DNA from: Patiriisocius sp047731265 | GTDB lineage: Bacteria > Bacteroidota > Bacteroidia > Flavobacteriales > Flavobacteriaceae | Length of the DNA stretch: 64,000 nt | Direction of reading: 5' to 3' | Assembly (NCBI RefSeq): GCF_047731265.1 | Contig: NZ_CP159835.1 | Location: 2,356,001 to 2,420,000 of the forward strand | In this document: piece by piece, positions 56,143 through 63,981 of the stretch | Position numbering within the stretch: position 1 is the stretch's first letter | Layout of the letters: every line of letters begins with the position of its first letter | Position numbers and translations under genes: made by a program | The notes under the pieces: model-generated | The model's input: only the letters and a program-made list of their open reading frames with translations | Told to the model about the DNA's origin: nothing | Databases searched by the model: none

Positions 56143-56769
56143 ATGGAATTATTTATACTGATTTTTGCAGCATTATTCTCTGTTATGAATCCTTTGGGCA
56201 CAGTACCTGTATTTGTTGGTTTAACAGAAGATAAAAATAGGTTGGAGCGAAATAAAATAGCATTTTGGACATCTTTAAATGTATTAATAATATTACTTAT
56301 CTCATTTTTTGCTGGAAAGTACATCTTATTATTCTTTGGAATTACATTGAATTCGCTAAAAATTGCAGGAGGACTAATTATTGTTTCATCAGGTTTTGCT
56401 TTGTTGATGGGAGATTTTAACAAGCACAAAGGGATAAAAAAAGAGAAAGTAAAAATAGATATCGAAACTCGATCTGATATTTCATTAACTCCTTTAGCAA
56501 TGCCTATGATAGCTGGCCCAGGAACAATGTCATTATTAATAACTTATAATCAGGAGCTTGAAGGGTTAAATAGTAAGTTAATTATAAGTGGAGCAATTGT
56601 ATTATCTACAATATGTATATATTTAATATTGAAAAGTTCATTTTATATTGTCAAAATACTTGGAGCTTCTGGAATAAATGCATTATCAAGAATTATTGGT
56701 TTCATTGTTATTGCAATTGGTGTAGAATTTATTATTTCAGCAGTTGTTAGTGTTTTTAATATTGCCTAA
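56143..56769 (+). CDS. MarC family membrane protein
   Basis: The 208-residue inner-membrane protein has six hydrophobic helices. Signatures are FSVMNPLGTVPVFVGLTED (about 10-28) and LTPLAMPMIAGPGTMSLLI (about 110-128). The start at 56143 (MELFILIF) is favoured because a CTTTG promoter-like word sits just upstream; a TTG at 56122 would lengthen it without support. The family was once linked to multiple antibiotic resistance, which was not upheld; its function is unknown. Confidence 0.88.
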   Translation: MELFILIFAALFSVMNPLGTVPVFVGLTEDKNRLERNKIAFWTSLNVLIILLISFFAGKYILLFFGITLNSLKIAGGLIIVSSGFALLMGDFNKHKGIKKEKVKIDIETRSDISLTPLAMPMIAGPGTMSLLITYNQELEGLNSKLIISGAIVLSTICIYLILKSSFYIVKILGASGINALSRIIGFIVIAIGVEFIISAVVSVFNIA

Positions 56770-57010
56770 CGGTTTTCTCTAAGATTAGCGGCGCCTGGCG
56801 CAGCTTGCATAAGCCCGCTTTTTCGGCGGGGCTGGAAGCGGCTAAACCGACCAACATCTTTCTTTCCTACAAATTAACTGAGCCGCGTGCGAATAAGCAA
56901 GGCAAGCGAGTTCGTATTTTTCGGAATTTCAAGTTGCTAATATTTGTTCAAATTACTCACTTATTGATAGGTTAGCGCCATCAATTTTATACGTTGTTAC
57001 CATTAGTTAT
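56770..57010. repeat. GC-richer intergenic element after marC
   Basis: This block, unlike the surrounding AT-rich DNA, contains GGCGCCTGGCGC and a hairpin AAGCCCGCTTTTTCGGCGGG, and ends at ACGTTGTTACC. It begins at the marC stop (TAACGG). It resembles the cassette-boundary repeats in position, though not in most of its sequence. Confidence 0.45.
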
Positions 57011-57116
57011 ATCAAATACAAATTTATGTATCTTTACATTCAACGAATCAAGGCTAGGCTTTCTTTCTCTCTTACTCTTTGAGTTGATTTTAGACGAATC
57101 TTAAAAAAATCAACTC

Positions 57117-57980
57117 ATGAAAAGATTTACTTTTGCACTACTATTACTATGTAGCATGACCACCTTTGCTCAACAAGGTATTAATTACAAAGCCTTAATT
57201 AAAGACGGATCTGGAGTTATAGTTTCCAGTACCGCTATCGATGTTACCTTTACTATATTAGATGGAGCGTCCAATGTGTATGAAGAAACCCATGCACCTA
57301 CTACAGATGCCAATGGGATTGTAATACTAAACATAGGTGAAGGAACACCTGTAACAGGAGACTTCTCTACAATTGATTGGAGCAGTAATAGTCACTTTTT
57401 AAAGGTACAAATAGATACAGGGGGCGGTCTGCAAGATATGGGTGCCACAGCTTTTAAAACGGTTCCTTATGCATTGCATGCTAAAACAGCAGAAAGTGTG
57501 ACATCTACTTGCGGGCTTTCAATAGGTGACACCTACCAAGGCGGTATTATTTTTTATTTAGATGGATCGGGTTGTCATGGGTTGGTTGCCAAAGCATCTG
57601 ATGAGACAGGCTTTTACGAATGGTCACCTATAAATTTTGATACATGGGCTTTTGCAAATGGAATTTTTGGAGGTGCTCAAAACACAAAAAAAAGTATTGC
57701 GAGAGCTTCAGATAACAGTTCTTTATGTCCTGCAGCGGATCAATGTGAAGGGCTATCTGATGGGGGATTTACAGATTGGTATTTACCATCAAAAGATGAA
57801 TTAGACATGATGTATGTAAACCTCCGTCTTCAAGGCCTTGGCGGTTTTTCTGGTGGTTTCTACTGGAGTTCTACGGAGTTCAATAACGATTTCGCGTGGA
57901 GACAGAATTTCGGCAATGGTCTTCAGGACTACTTCATTAAGTTCAACGCATACGACGTGCGTGCGGTTCGGGCTTTTTAG
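57117..57980 (+). CDS. Array gene 1: secreted C-type-lectin-like protein with DGR-type variable region
   Basis: The 287-residue protein has its own signal peptide variant (MKRFTFALLLLCSMTTFAQ). The conserved N-terminal domain (about 20-125, QQGINYKALIKDGSGVIVSS through TAFKTVPYALHAKTA) follows. A DUF1566/Fib_succ_major-like lectin-fold domain (about 140-287) carries GGIIFYLDG, DWYLPSKDELDMM, YWSSTE and VRAVRAF. The last 43 codons (from 57852) form the variable region. This copy lacks the Thr-rich linker and has several Cys (CGLS, GCHG, SLCPA, QCEG). It is probably a surface binding protein; the ligand is unknown. Confidence 0.88.
   Translation: MKRFTFALLLLCSMTTFAQQGINYKALIKDGSGVIVSSTAIDVTFTILDGASNVYEETHAPTTDANGIVILNIGEGTPVTGDFSTIDWSSNSHFLKVQIDTGGGLQDMGATAFKTVPYALHAKTAESVTSTCGLSIGDTYQGGIIFYLDGSGCHGLVAKASDETGFYEWSPINFDTWAFANGIFGGAQNTKKSIARASDNSSLCPAADQCEGLSDGGFTDWYLPSKDELDMMYVNLRLQGLGGFSGGFYWSSTEFNNDFAWRQNFGNGLQDYFIKFNAYDVRAVRAF
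57852..57980 (+). other. Variable region 1
   Basis: Codons around the constant YWSSTE and AW words are NNC or NNT with third bases identical to those of the other four copies. The constant 3' end GTGCGTGCGGTTCGGGC would correspond to the initiation-of-mutagenic-homology part. Confidence 0.8.
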
Positions 57981-58010
57981 TTATTTATCAATTTAATTAT
58001 TTAATTGAAT

Positions 58011-58024
58011 ACCGCGTAAGCGGT
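58011..58024 (+). promoter_or_regulatory. Hairpin downstream of VR1
   Basis: ACCGC-GTAA-GCGGT, 31 bp after the stop codon. In characterised DGRs a hairpin or cruciform after the variable region is needed for target recognition. Confidence 0.6.
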
Positions 58025-58041
58025 CGATTTAAAAAAATTTT

Positions 58042-58081
58042 AAAACCAATGGTAACGTTAAATTGACTATTGGTTTTTTTG
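58042..58081 (+). terminator. Terminator of array gene 1
   Basis: AAAACCAAT pairs with ATTGGTTTT around an 18-nt loop, then a T-run. The same terminator follows genes 2, 3 and 4. Confidence 0.8.
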
Positions 58082-58147
58082 TTTCTTATTATTATCTTTT
58101 AATTTTAGAATAAGCTACTTTTCCAATTCTAAGAATCTAAATCGTTT

Positions 58148-58176
58148 AAAATCCCTCTCAATTTGAGAGGGATTTT
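58148..58176. repeat. Conserved hairpin in the array spacers
   Basis: AAAATCCCTCTCA pairs with TGAGAGGGATTTT. It is present in every spacer (also 59439-59467, about 60727-60755 and about 62857-62885). In the last two the loop changes while the stem is kept. It may be a second terminator. Confidence 0.7.
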
Positions 58177-58259
58177 AGGTCTATAAACCTTAAGATTTGG
58201 TGGTTTAAACAGGTATAAAATACCGTATGTCTAAAAGAATTTTAGTATGTTTAATTTCG

Positions 58260-58275
58260 CACTATTTTTATAGTG
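58260..58275 (+). promoter_or_regulatory. Promoter-associated palindrome of array gene 2
   Basis: CACTAT-TTTT-ATAGTG contains the -7-like box TATTTTTA; before gene 5 the same place reads TATTTTTG, a perfect TAnnTTTG. It lies 33 bp before the ATG and recurs before genes 3, 4 and 5. Confidence 0.5.
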
Positions 58276-58307
58276 TATGACTAATCTAAATCTTAAAAAC
58301 TCAATTC

Positions 58308-59279
58308 ATGAAAAGAATCACACTAGCATTATTACTATTCGTTACAGTAGGCATGGTTGCTCAACAAGGTATTAATTACAAAGCCTTAATTAAAGACGGA
58401 TCTGGAGTTATAGTTTCCAGTACCGCAATCGATGTTACCTTTACTATATTAGATGGAGCGTCCAATGTGTATGAAGAAACCCATGCACCTACCACAGATG
58501 CCAATGGGATTGTAATACTAAACATAGGAGAAGGAGCGCCTGTAACAGGAGACTTCTCTACAATTGATTGGAGCAGTAATAATCACTTTTTAAAGGTACA
58601 AATAGATACAGGGAGCGGTCTGCAAGACATCGGTACCACAGCTTTTAAAACGGTGCCTTATGCGATGCATGCTACCACAGCAACAACAGCAACAACAGCT
58701 AACACTTTACCCGGCGGCATAGACCAAGGATATATAGTAGCTTTAGAAGCTAGAATATTAGCTTTAGAGCAGTCGCAGCCAATAGGAGCAACAGTAGGAG
58801 ATTTGCGAGATGGTGGTGTTGTGTTCTGGGTAGATCCTGCAGATAATACCCACGGTTTGGTATGTGCTCTTTCAGATTATGCAACCGAGTTAGAATGGGG
58901 TTGTTTAGGTTTAGATTTACCAAACGTTCCAAATGTTCCTAATACTCCTACTGCTTCTGGTTCTGGTGCAGAAGTAGGACATGGTGAGAGTAATACTAAT
59001 AGTATATTAGCTGATTGCCCTAGTGCACCAGCAGCCTTAGCGGCCCGTTCCTACGGCCCTGAATGGTTTTTGCCAAGTGTAAACGAGTTGAATGAGATGC
59101 AGATAAATAAAACAACTTTAGAGGCAGTTGTTGGGTTTATTGCATTTGGTAATAATCCCTACTGGAGTTCTACGGAGCACGATATCATTAGCGCGTGGTA
59201 CTATATTTTTGGCAGTGGTTATTGGGTCGGCTCCAAGGACAACAGCGTAACCAATGTGCGTGCTGTTCGGGCTTTTTAA
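58308..59279 (+). CDS. Array gene 2: secreted C-type-lectin-like protein with variable region
   Basis: The 323-residue protein has a signal peptide (MKRITLALLLFVTVGMVAQ). The N-terminal domain (20-125) is nearly identical to the other copies at DNA level. A Thr/Ala hinge (ATTATTATTAN), a short heptad stretch (IVALEARILALEQ) that may trimerise, and the lectin domain (about 160-323: GDLRDGGVVFWVDPADNTHG, PEWFLPSVNELNEMQ) follow. The C-terminal variable part shows YWSSTE, AWYYIFGSGYW and VRAVRAF. It has its own promoter and terminator, so each copy may be expressed separately. Confidence 0.88.
   Translation: MKRITLALLLFVTVGMVAQQGINYKALIKDGSGVIVSSTAIDVTFTILDGASNVYEETHAPTTDANGIVILNIGEGAPVTGDFSTIDWSSNNHFLKVQIDTGSGLQDIGTTAFKTVPYAMHATTATTATTANTLPGGIDQGYIVALEARILALEQSQPIGATVGDLRDGGVVFWVDPADNTHGLVCALSDYATELEWGCLGLDLPNVPNVPNTPTASGSGAEVGHGESNTNSILADCPSAPAALAARSYGPEWFLPSVNELNEMQINKTTLEAVVGFIAFGNNPYWSSTEHDIISAWYYIFGSGYWVGSKDNSVTNVRAVRAF
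59151..59279 (+). other. Variable region 2
   Basis: Same length and codon register as VR1 (no indels over the 40 terminal codons). Differences sit at codon positions 1-2. IMH-like end GTGCGTGCTGTTCGGGC differs from VR1 at one base. Confidence 0.8.
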
Positions 59280-59301
59280 CAATTTAATTATTTAATTGAA
59301 T

Positions 59302-59315
59302 GCCGCGTAAGCGGT
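59302..59315 (+). promoter_or_regulatory. Hairpin downstream of VR2
   Basis: GCCGC-GTAA-GCGGT: the outer pair is G-T instead of A-T, so pairing is kept relative to VR1. Confidence 0.6.
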
Positions 59316-59332
59316 CGGTTTAAAAAAATTTT

Positions 59333-59372
59333 AAAACCAATGGTAACGTAAAATTGACTATTGGTTTTTTTG
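59333..59372 (+). terminator. Terminator of array gene 2
   Basis: Same AAAACCAAT/ATTGGTTTT stem and T-run as after gene 1. Confidence 0.8.
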
Positions 59373-59598
59373 TTTCTTATTATTATCTCTTAATTTTAGA
59401 ATAAGCTACTTTTCCAATTCTAAGAATCTAAATCGTTTAAAATCCCTCTCAATTTGAGAGGGATTTTAGGTCTATAAACCTTAAGATTTTGTAGTTTAAA
59501 CAGGTATAAAATACCGTATGTCTAAAAGAATTTTAGTATGTTTAATTTCGCACTATTTTTATAGTGTATAACTAATCTATATCTTAAAAACTCAATTC

Positions 59599-60558
59599 AT
59601 GAAAAGAATCACACTAGCATTATTACTATTCGTTACAGTAGGCATGGTTGCTCAACAAGGTATTAATTACAAAGCCTTAATTAAAGACGGATCTGGAGTT
59701 ATAGTTTCCAGTACCGCTATCGATGTTACCTTTACTATATTAGATGGAGCGTCCAATGTGTATGAAGAAACCCATGCACCTACTACAGATGCCAATGGGA
59801 TTGTAATACTAAACATAGGTGAAGGAACACCTGTAACAGGAGACTTCTCTACAATTGATTGGAGCAGTAATAGTCACTTTTTAAAGGTACAAATAGATAC
59901 AGGGGGCGGTCTGCAAGATATGGGTACCACAGCTTTTAAAACGGTGCCTTATGCGATGCATGCTACCACAGCAACAACAGCAACAACAGCAACCACATTA
60001 CCCGGCGGCATAGACCAAGGGTATATAGCAGCTTTAGAAGCCAGAATAGTAGCTTTAGAACCACAACCAGCAATAGGAGATATTAGGGAAGGCGGTGTCG
60101 TATTTTGGGTAGATGGCAACGGTGGCGGCTTGGTATGTGCTATGTCAGATTATGTAACAACGGTAGAATGGGGTTGTTATGGTACAGATTTAATAAACGT
60201 TCCAAATGTCCCTTATAATGGAGGTATTCCTGTGGGGCTTGGTGCAGAAATAGGAGACGGTGAGGATAATACTTCTGGTATATTAGTTGATTGTCCTAGT
60301 GCACCAGCAGCCTTAGCGGCCCGTTCCTACGGCCCTGATTGGTTTTTACCCAGTATCAATGAGTTAAACGAAATATATATAAATAGAGCGACTTTACAGG
60401 CTGTCGCTGGGTTTAATGTACTTAGTATTAATGATTACTACTGGAGTTCTACGGAGGACGTTACCTTTAAGGCGTGGTTTCAGAATTTCTTCAATGGTTT
60501 TCAGGGCCCCAACGGTAAGTACTACCCATACCTCGTGCGTGCGGTTCGGGCTTTTTAA
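59599..60558 (+). CDS. Array gene 3: secreted C-type-lectin-like protein with variable region
   Basis: The 319-residue protein has the same layout as gene 2: signal peptide, constant N-terminal domain, hinge ATTATTATTATTLPGG, heptad stretch IAALEARIVALEP and lectin domain. The lectin begins GDIREGGVVFWVDGNGGG and contains GPDWFLPSINELNEI. The variable end reads YWSSTEDVTFKAWFQNFF, then FQGPNGKYYPYL, then VRAVRAF. The N-terminal third matches gene 1 more closely than gene 2 at several bases, suggesting recombination between copies. Confidence 0.88.
   Translation: MKRITLALLLFVTVGMVAQQGINYKALIKDGSGVIVSSTAIDVTFTILDGASNVYEETHAPTTDANGIVILNIGEGTPVTGDFSTIDWSSNSHFLKVQIDTGGGLQDMGTTAFKTVPYAMHATTATTATTATTLPGGIDQGYIAALEARIVALEPQPAIGDIREGGVVFWVDGNGGGLVCAMSDYVTTVEWGCYGTDLINVPNVPYNGGIPVGLGAEIGDGEDNTSGILVDCPSAPAALAARSYGPDWFLPSINELNEIYINRATLQAVAGFNVLSINDYYWSSTEDVTFKAWFQNFFNGFQGPNGKYYPYLVRAVRAF
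60430..60558 (+). other. Variable region 3
   Basis: Follows the NNY register except one column (AAG at 60472-60474, where other copies end in C). Confidence 0.8.
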
Positions 60559-60580
60559 CAATTTAATTATTTAATTGAAT

Positions 60581-60594
60581 GCCGCGTAAGCGGT
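60581..60594 (+). promoter_or_regulatory. Hairpin downstream of VR3
   Basis: GCCGC-GTAA-GCGGT, same distance from the stop as in VR2. Confidence 0.6.
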
Positions 60595-60611
60595 CGGTTT
60601 AAAAAAATTTT

Positions 60612-60651
60612 AAAACCAATGGTAACATAAAATTGACTATTGGTTTTTTTG
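60612..60651 (+). terminator. Terminator of array gene 3
   Basis: AAAACCAAT/ATTGGTTTT stem with T-run. Confidence 0.8.
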
Positions 60652-60886
60652 TTTCTTATTATTATTATTATTATCTTTTAATTTTAGAATAAGCTACTTT
60701 TCCAATTCTAAGAATCTAAATCGTTTAAAATCCCTCTCAAATTGAGAGGGATTTTAGGTCTATAAACCTTAAGATTTGGTGGTTTAAACAGCTATAAAAT
60801 ACCGTATGTCTAAAAGAATTTTAGTATGTTTAATTTCGCACTATTTTTATAGTGTACAACTAGTCTAAATCTTAAAAACTCAATTC

Positions 60887-62689
60887 ATGAAAAGAATCAC
60901 ACTAGCATTATTACTATTCGTTACAGTAAGCATGGTTGCCCAAGACGGCATCAACTACAAAGCTGTAATTAAAGACGGATCTGGGGTTATAGTTTCCAGT
61001 ACCGCTATCGATGTTACCTTTATTATATTAGATGGAGCGTCCAATGTGTATGAAGAAACCCATGCACCTACTACAGATGCCAATGGGATTGTAATACTAA
61101 ACATAGGAGAAGGAGCGCCTGTAACAGGAGACTTCTCTACAATTGATTGGAGCAGTAATAATCACTTTTTAAAGGTACAAATAGATACAGGGAGCGGTAT
61201 GCAAGATATTGCTACCACAGCTTTTAAAACGGTTCCTTATGCGATGCATGCTACCACAACAACAACAGCAACCACAGCTACCACATTACCCGGCGGCATA
61301 GACCAAGGGTATATAGCAGCTTTAGAAGCCAGAATATCAGCTTTAGAACCACCACCATCCACGGTTCCAGATGCTCCAACAATAGGAACCGTCGTTGCAG
61401 GAGATGAATTGGCAAGTGTTCCATTTACGGCACCATTAAATGATGGCGGTTCTGCAATAACAGGATATACCGCAACTTCCTCACCAGGTGGCCTCACTGG
61501 CACATTAAGTCAGGTGGGCAGTGGAAGCATAGCGGTATCAGGCTTAAGTAATGGAACCGCTTATACATTTAGCGTTACTGCTACCAATGCCATTGGTACG
61601 AGTAATTCAAGTGCTACGTCAAATTCAGTAACACCATCCACAGTTCCTGATGCTCCAACAATAGGAACCGCAGTTGCAGGAAATGGAGCGGCAAGTGTTC
61701 CATTTACCGCTCCATTAGGTGATGGCGGTTCTGCAATAACAGGATATACCGCGACTTCCTCACCAGTAGGTTTTACTGGAACTTTACCTCAGGCAGGAAG
61801 TGGCACCATAACGGTGTCGGGCTTAACAAATGGAACAACGTATACATTTAGTGTTACTGCTACCAATGCAATAGGAACCAGTAATCCAAGTGCTGCGTCA
61901 AATTCAGTAACACCACTCACGGTTCCCGATGCTCCAATAATAGGAACCGCAGTTGCAGGAAATGGAGCGGCAAGTGTTCCATTTACGGCACCTTTAAATG
62001 ATGGAGGCTCCCCAATAACAGGATATACCGCAACTTCCTCACCAGGTGGCCTCACTGGCACATTAAGTCAGGCGGGCAGTGGAACCATAGCGGTATCAGG
62101 CTTAAGTAATGGAACCGCTTATACATTTAGTGTTACTGCTACCAATGCCATTGGTACGAGTAATTCAAGTGCTACGTCAAATTCAGTAACACCATTAGCC
62201 GGGCCAGCGGTAATAGGAGATATTAGGGAAGGTGGTGTTGTGTTCTGGGTAGACCCGGCAGATAATACCCGCGGATTGGTATGTGCTATGTCAGATTCAG
62301 TACTAGTAGAATGGGGTTGTAATGGTACAGATTTACCAAACGTTCCAAATGTCATTAGTTCTCCTCCTACGGGTCCTGGTGCAGAAATAGGAGATGGTAT
62401 GAGTAATACGAACGCGATATTAAATGATTGCCCTACAGCACCTACAGCCTTAGCTGCTCGTTCATTAGGTGCTGAATGGTTTTTGCCAAGTGTAAACGAG
62501 TTGAAAGAGATGTATTTAAATAAAACAACTTTAGGGGCAGTCGCTGGGTTTAGTGCATTTAATAGTTTCTACTGGAGTTCTACGGAGGACGGTAACGGTC
62601 TCGCGTGGTTTCAGAATTTCTCCAGTGGTGGTCAGTACGTCACCACTAAGGACGGCGCAACCAATGTTCGTGCTGTTCGGGCTTTTTAG
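60887..62689 (+). CDS. Array gene 4: long variant with three FN3 repeats and a variable region
   Basis: The 600-residue protein has the shared signal peptide, N-terminal domain and hinge, then three tandem fibronectin-type-III-like repeats of 93 residues (61358-62194; each with VPDAP, SVPFTAPL, GSAITGY or GSPITGY, and YTFSVTATNAIGTSN), then the lectin domain (GDIREGGVVFWVDPADNT, AEWFLPSVNELKEMY). The variable end reads YWSSTEDGNGLAWFQNFS and then VRAVRAF. The FN3 insert lengthens the stalk between the membrane-proximal part and the binding domain. The repeats are nearly identical at DNA level, so they are recent duplications. Confidence 0.88.
   Translation: MKRITLALLLFVTVSMVAQDGINYKAVIKDGSGVIVSSTAIDVTFIILDGASNVYEETHAPTTDANGIVILNIGEGAPVTGDFSTIDWSSNNHFLKVQIDTGSGMQDIATTAFKTVPYAMHATTTTTATTATTLPGGIDQGYIAALEARISALEPPPSTVPDAPTIGTVVAGDELASVPFTAPLNDGGSAITGYTATSSPGGLTGTLSQVGSGSIAVSGLSNGTAYTFSVTATNAIGTSNSSATSNSVTPSTVPDAPTIGTAVAGNGAASVPFTAPLGDGGSAITGYTATSSPVGFTGTLPQAGSGTITVSGLTNGTTYTFSVTATNAIGTSNPSAASNSVTPLTVPDAPIIGTAVAGNGAASVPFTAPLNDGGSPITGYTATSSPGGLTGTLSQAGSGTIAVSGLSNGTAYTFSVTATNAIGTSNSSATSNSVTPLAGPAVIGDIREGGVVFWVDPADNTRGLVCAMSDSVLVEWGCNGTDLPNVPNVISSPPTGPGAEIGDGMSNTNAILNDCPTAPTALAARSLGAEWFLPSVNELKEMYLNKTTLGAVAGFSAFNSFYWSSTEDGNGLAWFQNFSSGGQYVTTKDGATNVRAVRAF
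61358..62194 (+). repeat. Three 279-bp tandem FN3-coding repeats
   Basis: Units begin at 61358, 61637 and 61916. Units 1 and 3 share long identical stretches, including the variant end around GGCCTCACTGGCAC; unit 2 differs there. Confidence 0.9.
62561..62689 (+). other. Variable region 4
   Basis: Same register. The 3' constant part begins GTTCGTGC instead of GTGCGTGC. Confidence 0.8.
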
Positions 62690-62718
62690 TTATTTAACAA
62701 TTTATCAATTTAATTAAT

Positions 62719-62733
62719 ACCGCCTCTGGCGGT
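62719..62733 (+). promoter_or_regulatory. Hairpin downstream of VR4 with compensatory change
   Basis: ACCGCC-TCT-GGCGGT: loop and inner stem differ from the other copies, yet both arms changed together so that pairing is kept and lengthened to 6 bp. Confidence 0.65.
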
Positions 62734-62749
62734 CGATTTAAAAAATTTT

Positions 62750-62788
62750 AAAACCAATGGTAACGTAAAATTGACTATTGGTTTTTTT
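62750..62788 (+). terminator. Terminator of array gene 4
   Basis: AAAACCAAT/ATTGGTTTT stem with T-run. Confidence 0.8.
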
Positions 62789-63015
62789 GTTTCTTATTAT
62801 TATCTTTTAATTTTAGAATAAGCTACTTTTCCAATTCTAAGAATCTAAATCGTTTAAAATCCCTCTCAAATTGAGAGGGATTTTAGGTCTATAAACCTTA
62901 AGATTTGGTGGTTTAAACAGCTATAAAATACCGTATGTCTAAAAGAATTTTAGTATGTTTAATTTCGCACTATTTTTGTAGTGTATGACTAATCTAAATC
63001 TTAAAAACTCAATTC

Positions 63016-63981
63016 ATGAAAAGAATCACCCTCGCATTATTACTATTATTTACAGTAAGCATGGTTGCTCAACAAGGTATTAATTACAAAGCCTTAATTA
63101 AAGACGGATCTGGAGTTATAGTTTCCAGTACCGCTATCGATGTTACCTTTATTATATTAGATGGAGCGTCCAATGTGTATGAAGAAACCCATGCACCTAC
63201 TACAGATGCCAATGGGATTGTAATACTAAACATAGGAGAAGGAGCGCCTGTAACAGGAGACTTCTCTACAATTGATTGGAGCAGTAATAATCACTTTTTA
63301 AAGGTACAAATAGATACAGGGAGCGGTATGCAAGATATTGCTACCACAGCTTTTAAAACGGTTCCTTATGCGATGCATGCTACCACAACAACCACAGCAA
63401 CAACAGCTACCACATTACCCGGCGGCATAGACCAAGGGTATATAGCAGCTTTAGAAGCCAGAATAGCAGCTTTAGAACCACCACCACCACCAAGCGTAGG
63501 AGATTTGCGAGATGGTGGTGTTGTGTTCTGGGTAGATCCTGCAGATAACACACACGGCTTGGTCTGTGCTTTGTCAGATTCTTCAGGTGGTACACAATGG
63601 GGTTGTGCTGGTACAGATTTAATAAACGTACCAAATGTTGCTTGGAATGGTGGTAATCCTGTGGGTCCTGGTGCAGAAATAGGAGACGGAGAGAGTAATA
63701 CTAATAGTATATTAGTTGATTGCCCTAGTGCACCTGCAGCCTTAGCGGCTCGTTTATTAGGTCCTGAATGGTTTTTACCAAGTGCCAAGGAGTTAGACCA
63801 AATGGATATAAATAAAACAACTTTAGAGGCAGTCGCTGGGTTTAGTGCATTTAGTATTTACTACTGGAGTTCTACGGAGGGCGATAACGTTTTCGCGTGG
63901 GGACTAAATTTCAACTTTGGTAGTCAGAACTATAGCGATACAAACAACATTTTCAATGTGCGTGCTGTTCGGGCTTTTTAG
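63016..63981 (+). CDS. Array gene 5: secreted C-type-lectin-like protein with variable region
   Basis: The 321-residue protein has the layout of genes 2 and 3, with hinge ATTTTATTATTLPGG, a heptad stretch IAALEARIAALEP and a Pro run (PPPPPS) before the lectin domain (GDLRDGGVVFWVDPADN, GPEWFLPSAKELDQM). The variable end reads YWSSTEGDNVFAWGLNFN and then VRAVRAF. Its promoter has the perfect TATTTTTG box. The spacer after its stop starts like those of the other copies but is cut by the window end, so the array may continue. Confidence 0.88.
   Translation: MKRITLALLLLFTVSMVAQQGINYKALIKDGSGVIVSSTAIDVTFIILDGASNVYEETHAPTTDANGIVILNIGEGAPVTGDFSTIDWSSNNHFLKVQIDTGSGMQDIATTAFKTVPYAMHATTTTTATTATTLPGGIDQGYIAALEARIAALEPPPPPSVGDLRDGGVVFWVDPADNTHGLVCALSDSSGGTQWGCAGTDLINVPNVAWNGGNPVGPGAEIGDGESNTNSILVDCPSAPAALAARLLGPEWFLPSAKELDQMDINKTTLEAVAGFSAFSIYYWSSTEGDNVFAWGLNFNFGSQNYSDTNNIFNVRAVRAF
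63853..63981 (+). other. Variable region 5
   Basis: Same register and length as VR1-VR4. Exceptions to the fixed third base are TAT at codon 24 and ATT at codon 30. Confidence 0.8.

Noticed and set aside
61358..62194. FN3 repeats considered as additional variable regions
   Set aside because: Differences between units are scattered and do not follow the fixed-third-base pattern.
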